Positions 1 through 3,827 of a stretch of 8,181 bases of DNA are shown piece by piece. Location: the NCBI GenBank assembly GCA_034440355.1, contig JAWXBY010000185.1:1-8181 (forward strand). Direction: 5' to 3'. A program made the position numbers and the translations under genes. A model generated the notes under the pieces. It made no database searches. It saw only the letters and a list, made by a program, of their open reading frames with translations, and had not been told where the DNA came from. The stretch is from SZUA-430 sp034440355. Lineage in GTDB: Bacteria > Pseudomonadota > Alphaproteobacteria > Micropepsales > Micropepsaceae. Numbering within the stretch: the stretch's first letter is position 1; each line of letters starts with the position of its first letter.

Positions 1-13
1 CGCGGCAGTCAGC

Positions 14-20
14 AAGGAGG
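14..20 (+). promoter_or_regulatory. Shine-Dalgarno of the GFA gene
   Basis: AAGGAGG sits 7 bases before the ATG at 28. It is a near-perfect anti-16S match at good spacing, so it fixes that start and suggests efficient translation. It is the clearest ribosome-binding site in the window. Only 13 bases lie further upstream, so any promoter is outside the window. Confidence 0.85.
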
Positions 21-27
21 ACGCAGG

Positions 28-432
28 ATGATCAAGACGTACAAAGGTAGCTGTCACTGCGGGAACGTTCGCTTCGAAGCGGATATCGATTTCACCGAAG
101 GGACCAGCCGGTGCAACTGCTCGATCTGTTCCAAGCAGCGTTATTGGGGGACGACGGTCAAACCTGACAAATTCCGTCTGCTGGCCGGCGAGGGCGAAAC
201 GACCGACTATCAATTCGCCACCAAAAGCGGCCATCACCGGTTCTGTAAAACCTGCGGCGTGGCGGCGTATGGTGACGGCTACATCAAGGAGATCGGCGGG
301 GCGTATGTGTCGATCAACGTCGCGTGCCTCGACGAGATCGATCCCAAGACGCTCGCCGAATTGCCGGTGCGCTTTATGGATGGACGGCACAACAACTGGT
401 TCAACACGCCCGAGGAAACGCGATACCTGTGA
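28..432 (+). CDS. GFA / CENP-V family zinc-binding protein
   Basis: The 134-residue protein has the full cysteine signature of the GFA family (glutathione-dependent formaldehyde-activating enzyme / CENP-V fold): SCHCG at residues 8-12 (C9, C11), CNCSIC at 29-34 (C29, C31, C34) and FCKTCG at 72-77 (C73, C76). In this family the cysteines bind structural and catalytic zinc in a small beta-rich cytoplasmic fold. The founding member, Gfa of Paracoccus, was proposed to speed formation of S-hydroxymethylglutathione, but most family members have no proven substrate and that role should not be assumed here. Length is normal for a single-domain member and all seven cysteines are present. The ATG is fixed by the AAGGAGG at 14-20. 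Nothing nearby points to formaldehyde metabolism: the next gene is a secreted unknown 250 bp away. The family is confident; the specific function is not known. Confidence 0.9.
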   Translation: MIKTYKGSCHCGNVRFEADIDFTEGTSRCNCSICSKQRYWGTTVKPDKFRLLAGEGETTDYQFATKSGHHRFCKTCGVAAYGDGYIKEIGGAYVSINVACLDEIDPKTLAELPVRFMDGRHNNWFNTPEETRYL

Positions 433-451
433 CAGGCGAGGCCGTTGAACG

Positions 452-485
452 GGTGAGGCGGCGCGCTTAGGATCACCGCGTCACC
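452..485 (+). other. Imperfect hairpin after the GFA gene
   Basis: GGTGAGGCGG (452-461) pairs with CCGCGTCACC (476-485) at 9 of 10 positions, with one G-G mismatch and a 14-base loop. It begins 20 bases after the GFA stop codon, where a transcription terminator would lie. No T-run follows (the next bases are AGCGTCGTTC), so it is not a standard intrinsic terminator. It might stabilise the 3' end of the message or belong to the larger structured block that continues to 591, whose outer stem competes for bases 480-485. Confidence 0.4.
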
Positions 486-591
486 AGCGTCGTTCTAAAG
501 TGCGGGCTCGATCTGCCGCATCTCGGTAAGACGCCTGGCTAGCCGATCGAGCGGTACGGGAGATGCGGGTTCAAATCCCGCTGCTGGTGGC
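480..591 (+). other. tRNA-like structured segment, possibly a decayed tRNA
   Basis: Bases 565-581 form a perfect T-arm look-alike: stem GCGGG, loop TTCAAAT, stem CCCGC. The core GGTTCAAATCC fits the B-box consensus of tRNA genes. The bases after it (TGCTGGTGGC, 582-591) pair with GTCACCAGCG at 480-489 over 10 positions including two G-T pairs, as an acceptor stem would. The rest does not fit: about 75 bases separate the stems, I cannot form normal D and anticodon arms, and no CCA follows. A second, competing stem pairs CCGCATCTC (516-524) with GAGATGCGG (560-568) without mismatch. It could be a tRNA remnant, an integration scar, a different structured RNA or chance. I do not call it a functional tRNA. 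Confidence 0.3.
516..568 (+). repeat. 9-bp perfect inverted repeat in the gap
   Basis: CCGCATCTC (516-524) and GAGATGCGG (560-568) are exact reverse complements. The stem can be continued inward by GTA (526-528) with TAC (555-557) after a small internal bulge. About 26 bases remain in the loop. The right arm overlaps the T-arm-like stem at 565-569, so the two folds exclude each other. The structure is seen in the sequence; its role is unknown. Confidence 0.5.
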
Positions 592-681
592 ACGCAACCG
601 TCGCGCGAATTCGAGCCGCTATCGACAGACGATGCACCGGCGATCAGTATATCGCGTCGGGGCTTGTCGGGGGGCGGTTCG

Positions 682-2085
682 GTGCGTGCACTGCTGTTGT
701 GGTTCGTGGCTGCCGTTTGCAGCGTGACGTCTCTTGGCCTGGCCGCCGACGTGCCGTCGCCCGCGATCCGCGACTTCGAAATCGCGACGCTCGAAAAATT
801 CGGCCGCGAGATTTTCGACCAGCAACAGCTCCATGCCAAGGCCGCCGATCTCGTCAAGGACATGGACATCGACGGTGTGCGCGGTTGGATCGCGAGTCCC
901 GTGGACGGCAAGCAACGCATCCGATTCGTGGGCGGCGACGGCAAACCCGAAGCGCTCGTCGACATCGTGTTCGACGGCGCGACGATCGTGGGCCAGGTGC
1001 ATGGGCTTGTGCCGTCTGATCGGACGTTGACCGTGGAAGAGACGGCGCAGTTCGAGGCGCGCGCGCTGGCGCTGTCCAATGCTTCGAACAAGTGCTCGAA
1101 AACAACGACGACGGCGGCGCTGAAAGATTCTGCGGGCGATGGCTGGATCGTGTGGGCGTTGGCGTCGAGCGACGACGACGACGCGATGATTGTCGGCGGC
1201 CACGTACGCTTCACGGTCAGCGCGGACGGGAGGCGTGTGGTGCAGCGCGACAATCTCTCCAAGGGCTGCATAAGCTACAGCCGCCGCGAGATGGCCGCGA
1301 ACAGGCCGACGGGGAGCTCGGTCGCGGGCATGATGCTCGTTCACGTCGTCTCGATGACGCCGGTCGAAACGCACGTCTATGCGCAGCTTGCGTATCAGAT
1401 GAACGTCGTTGTGGGCACGCTGGACGGGCGCGCGTGGATGGTTGACGGCGGCCGCATCGCCGCTGTCGACATGGACATGGCGGGTTATCCGGGCGCGGCG
1501 GCGCGGCTTGTTGCGTCGTTCACCGAGCGGTGCAGCGTGATCGCCAAGGTGCTCGCCGAGGATCCACCGAAGTTCGTGCTCGGCGATACGCCCAGTCTGA
1601 TCCTCGCGACCGAAGGCGGCCCCTTCAAACTGACGATGCCGAGCGGCTATGAGGCCGTGAGTGTCATTTGCGGGCGGCTCGACATCGTTCCGGCGCCCAA
1701 TGACTACAAGGCCGTGCTGGCCGGCTTGAGCGTGCGCATCGTGGACGTCGGTGCAGGCCACCAGGACAGGATGGGGCTGCTTGAGATGGCGGACGGCCAG
1801 TTCCGTTTCACCATAGAGAAGGGTGCGCCGCTAACGGAAGATCTTGTTGCGCGCGTGGACAAGCGCCTCGCCGGATTCCAGAAGGCGGTGCAGGAGGCCA
1901 AAACCGTGAGCCTGCTGAACGCGCCGAAGGCTGTTCGCGCCGAAGTTGCCGGCTATGCGCCGCGGGTCGACAATTCAGCGACCGCAGGCGTGTACGCACG
2001 CAGCGCTTTCGGTCGGCAGGTGCCTGTCGAAGCGGCCGGCCTTATCAAGGCCGTAGGTTCAGGGTTTGAGGTGCACACCCGCTGA
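682..2085 (+). CDS. Secreted protein of unknown function
   Basis: A 467-residue protein with a clear Sec signal peptide: a short basic start, a hydrophobic run (LLLWFVAAV and onward) and a small-residue cleavage region near LGLAAD at about residues 19-23. It should be exported to the periplasm or beyond. I chose the GTG at 682 because it puts the signal peptide at the N-terminus and has the G-rich stretch GGGGGGCGG just upstream; a TTG at 664 would add six residues (MSGGGS). The mature part seems to have two halves. Residues up to about 265 are beta-rich, with a GGHVRFTVSADGR segment and a paired-cysteine pattern (C138, C196). The second half has another pair (C284, C330) and ends in a helix-rich stretch. 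All four mature cysteines could form disulfides in the periplasm. I recognise no catalytic motif or named domain. It is convergent with the acetyltransferase gene, with only 9 bp between stop codons. Coding status is well supported by the long frame, signal peptide and GC3 pattern. Confidence 0.8.
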   Translation: MRALLLWFVAAVCSVTSLGLAADVPSPAIRDFEIATLEKFGREIFDQQQLHAKAADLVKDMDIDGVRGWIASPVDGKQRIRFVGGDGKPEALVDIVFDGATIVGQVHGLVPSDRTLTVEETAQFEARALALSNASNKCSKTTTTAALKDSAGDGWIVWALASSDDDDAMIVGGHVRFTVSADGRRVVQRDNLSKGCISYSRREMAANRPTGSSVAGMMLVHVVSMTPVETHVYAQLAYQMNVVVGTLDGRAWMVDGGRIAAVDMDMAGYPGAAARLVASFTERCSVIAKVLAEDPPKFVLGDTPSLILATEGGPFKLTMPSGYEAVSVICGRLDIVPAPNDYKAVLAGLSVRIVDVGAGHQDRMGLLEMADGQFRFTIEKGAPLTEDLVARVDKRLAGFQKAVQEAKTVSLLNAPKAVRAEVAGYAPRVDNSATAGVYARSAFGRQVPVEAAGLIKAVGSGFEVHTR

Positions 2086-2094
2086 GGCGCGACG

Positions 2095-2604
2095 TCAGAT
2101 CCGGAAGCGGATGATCGGGCCATTCCAGTCGCTGGTCGTGACGTCGGCTTCCTTGATGGCGTCGGCAGTCGGATGCCGTGCGATGGCGTTGCGCCAGAAC
2201 GCGAGCGCACCGATGTTGCGCCGCGCGACCGCGACTTCCCATGCGCCGGGATAGCGGCTGAAGATTTCTTGCGCCGCCGCCGTACCTGCGCCGCTGCGGC
2301 GTTGCTTCCTGGCGATGAAGAACTCGGCCATGTTGCGGTCGACCGGTTGGCCGCTGTGCGAGGCGTTGTTGAGCAGCGCAAAGCCGATCAAGCGCCCGCG
2401 GAGGCGTATCAGAAGCGGCACGCGCTGTGGGTCGCTCCAGTAGGTGTCCAGGAACGGGTAGGCGGGGAAGCTGCCGTCCTCTTGTAGCTCGCCGTTCGCA
2501 GTGCCGGCCCAGAACTCGGAGAAGTCGTGGACGTAGAGCTGCATCAAATTGGCGATCGTCGTCTTCTCGCTCATGCGCGCGACTACGATCTCAAGGTTGG
2601 TCAT
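2095..2604 (-). CDS. GNAT family N-acetyltransferase
   Basis: The 169-residue cytoplasmic protein has the GNAT fold signature. Strand beta-4 and motif A run MAEFFIARK (92-100) into R-R-S-G-A-G (102-107), which fits the R/Q-x-x-G-x-G/A acetyl-CoA pyrophosphate-binding loop. Motif B follows as WEVAVARRN, then ALAFWR (122-138). The N-terminal segment NLMQLYVHDFSEF and the central PYPFLD-like region (AYPFLDTYW) resemble the small predicted-acetyltransferase group often assigned to COG5628; this is recognition from memory, not a search. It should move an acetyl group from acetyl-CoA to an amine, substrate unknown. I chose the ATG at 2604 because LEIVVAR makes the usual first strand. An upstream TTG (2661) would add 19 unconvincing residues, and the ATG at 2574 would remove the first strand. 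No strong Shine-Dalgarno is visible. It is transcribed divergently from mazG. Confidence 0.88.
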   Translation of the reverse strand: MTNLEIVVARMSEKTTIANLMQLYVHDFSEFWAGTANGELQEDGSFPAYPFLDTYWSDPQRVPLLIRLRGRLIGFALLNNASHSGQPVDRNMAEFFIARKQRRSGAGTAAAQEIFSRYPGAWEVAVARRNIGALAFWRNAIARHPTADAIKEADVTTSDWNGPIIRFRI

Positions 2605-2689
2605 TGATGCGCTCACGATTAGCTGAGGCTGCGTTATGACCGTTGAGCGTCGAACAGCCAATGGGATGGGGTCGCAGAATTCCGCCTCA

Positions 2690-2735
2690 GGGCATCTATA
2701 TATTTCCCATAATACATATTATGCGATAATCGGAT
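2690..2735. promoter_or_regulatory. AT-rich divergent promoter region (GNAT / mazG)
   Basis: In a window that is otherwise GC-rich, about 2694-2730 is strongly AT-rich (CTATATATTT, CATAATACATATTATG, GATAAT). It lies between the divergent GNAT and mazG genes and is the only such island in the window. GATAAT at 2725-2730 is a plausible -10 for mazG and TATATA at 2697-2702 could serve either direction. I see no good -35 box at 16-18 bp for either, so exact promoters are not assigned. Confidence 0.5.
2708..2723. promoter_or_regulatory. 16-bp palindrome, candidate operator
   Basis: CATAATA-CA-TATTATG is a perfect 7-bp inverted repeat around a 2-bp centre, inside the AT-rich divergent intergenic island. 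Its position just upstream of the GATAAT hexamer (2725-2730) and the symmetric, short-spaced form suit a dimeric helix-turn-helix regulator. No regulator gene is in the window, so the binding protein is unknown. AT-rich sequence makes palindromes easier by chance, which lowers confidence. Confidence 0.4.
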
Positions 2736-2772
2736 ACCCGGATTTGGCTCTAAGCTGCGGAAATCTCGGGTG
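2735..2772 (+). other. Leader hairpin upstream of mazG
   Basis: CCCGGATTT (2737-2745) pairs with AAATCTCGGG (2761-2770) as 9 bp with a single bulged T. The outer bases A2736-T2771 and T2735-G2772 can extend it. The loop is 15 bases. It starts 4 bases after the GATAAT hexamer, so it would be near the 5' end of the mazG transcript, about 70 bases before the start codon. No T-run follows, so it is not a terminator. It could protect the 5' end or control translation. Confidence 0.4.
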
Positions 2773-2842
2773 GCCCTGCTGTGCTGCTGTTCCGCGCTGA
2801 GGGGGTTCTGTAAGTCAGGCCGGACGCTGCTTTCCACGCGAG

Positions 2843-3661
2843 ATGAGCCCTATGGATGCGCCTGACGACGTTCGACGGATTGACGCGTTGCTTGCGATCA
2901 TGGCGCGGCTGCGCGACCGTGAGCGCGGGTGTCCGTGGGATGTCGAGCAGACGTTTGCGTCGATTGCCCCCTACACTCTCGAAGAGGCCTATGAGGTCGC
3001 GGACGCGATCGAGCGTGGCGATCTCGGCGACCTTAAGGACGAGCTTGGCGATCTGCTGCTGCAGGTCGTGTTTCATAGCCAGATGGCGGCTGAGGCGCGC
3101 GCGTTCTCGTTCGCGGACGTCGTCGAGGCGATTTGTTCCAAAATGATCCGGCGGCATCCGCATGTGTTCGGCGACGCCACGGTTGCGTCCGCAGACGCTC
3201 AGACGATGGCTTGGGAAGAGCATAAGCGGCTTGAGCGCGCGGAACGCGGGCCGGCCGCCGGCGGCTTGCTCGGCGACGTGCCGATCGCTCTGCCCGCCCT
3301 CGTTCGCGCGTTGAAGCTTCAGAAACGTGCGGCGAGCGTCGGGTTCGATTGGCGCGAGCGGGCGCCGATCATGGCGAAGCTGGCTGAGGAGATCGGCGAG
3401 TTAAACGAGGCGATCGACGCCGGCGCGCCGCGGGCGAAGCTGACCGACGAACTCGGGGACATATTGTTTGTGGTCGCGAACCTGGCGCGGCATTTGGGGC
3501 TGGATCCGGAGGAGGCGCTGAGGGCGACGAACGCGAAGTTCGTGCGGCGGTTTGCGCATGTGGAGGCTGCCGTCGCGGCCAGTGGGCGCAAACTGGGCGA
3601 GGCGTCGCTTGAAGAGATGGACGCGGCCTGGGACGACGCCAAGCGGCTTGAGCCCAAGTAA
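2843..3661 (+). CDS. mazG: Nucleoside triphosphate pyrophosphohydrolase MazG
   Basis: The 272-residue protein is close to the usual length of full-size MazG (about 263 in E. coli) and carries both tandem all-alpha MazG domains. The first has the highly conserved CPWD (30-33), the metal-binding EEAYE (47-51) and DELGD (66-70), with FxHSQMA and the RRHPHVFG segment after it. The second has LAEEIGELNEAI and then TDELGDIL. The acidic E-x-x-E and E-x-x-D residues bind Mg for hydrolysis of NTPs to NMP and pyrophosphate. In E. coli MazG the C-terminal domain does the catalysis, and the enzyme removes abnormal nucleotides and lowers (p)ppGpp. All key residues are intact in both domains. No mazE/mazF toxin pair is adjacent, as is usual outside enterics. 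The start could be the ATG at 2843 or 2852; neither has a strong Shine-Dalgarno (a GAG-containing stretch precedes both). Upstream are a palindrome and a leader hairpin that may control it. Confidence 0.96.
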   Translation: MSPMDAPDDVRRIDALLAIMARLRDRERGCPWDVEQTFASIAPYTLEEAYEVADAIERGDLGDLKDELGDLLLQVVFHSQMAAEARAFSFADVVEAICSKMIRRHPHVFGDATVASADAQTMAWEEHKRLERAERGPAAGGLLGDVPIALPALVRALKLQKRAASVGFDWRERAPIMAKLAEEIGELNEAIDAGAPRAKLTDELGDILFVVANLARHLGLDPEEALRATNAKFVRRFAHVEAAVAASGRKLGEASLEEMDAAWDDAKRLEPK

Positions 3662-3672
3662 CGGTCCGTTAA

Positions 3673-3690
3673 CGGGAAACCCGCTGTTTT
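3673..3690 (+). terminator. Weak intrinsic terminator candidate after mazG
   Basis: CGGG (3673-3676), AAA, CCCG (3680-3683) form a short GC hairpin, followed by CTGTTTT. It lies 12 bases after the mazG stop codon. The stem is only 4 bp and the T-run is 4 long, so termination would be partial at best. A second small palindrome (TAACGG-T-CCGTTA, 3659-3671) overlaps the mazG stop codon itself. Confidence 0.3.
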
Positions 3691-3790
3691 GGCCGCTTTG
3701 CCGCAGGCAGGTATGGTCAATTGCGACGACTAGAGGGACGAAAGCTTAACTGGGGCGGGGGAGAATGGGCGTCACGGTTTTTATGGATTC

Positions 3791-3810
3791 GGAGCGCCCT
3801 TAGGGCGTCC
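3791..3810 (+). other. GC-rich hairpin before the coiled-coil gene
   Basis: GGAGCGCCC (3791-3799) pairs with GGGCGTCC (3803-3810) as 8 bp with one bulged G and a tight TTA loop. It ends one base before the presumed ribosome-binding stretch GTGGTGGGG (3811-3819) of the large downstream gene. In the transcript it would sit next to the ribosome-binding site and could affect initiation. It could instead be the end of the mazG transcript, although no T-run follows it. Confidence 0.4.
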
Positions 3811-3827
3811 GTGGTGGGGCATTGCGT

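Noticed and set aside
482..589. Selenocysteine tRNA (8-bp acceptor plus 5-bp T stem)
   Set aside because: The 8+5 bp geometry fits, but there is no TCA anticodon arm, no D-arm and no CCA, and the 5' end does not start with G.
433..681. Permuted alphaproteobacterial tmRNA
   Set aside because: The region is too short for both pieces and shows no tag-peptide frame or the expected acceptor-stem sequences.
619..1761. 380-residue minus-strand frame opposite the secreted-protein gene
   Set aside because: His/Arg/Asp-rich low-quality translation with no domain, whereas the plus strand has a signal peptide and a balanced protein.
2634..2837. 67-residue minus-strand frame across the GNAT/mazG intergenic region
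   Set aside because: It crosses the AT-rich promoter island and overlaps the start region of GNAT, with no domain or credible ribosome-binding site.
2843..3661. mazG as part of a toxin-antitoxin locus
   Set aside because: No mazE or mazF-like frame lies next to it; the neighbours are a GNAT enzyme and a coiled-coil gene. It is best read as stand-alone house-cleaning mazG.
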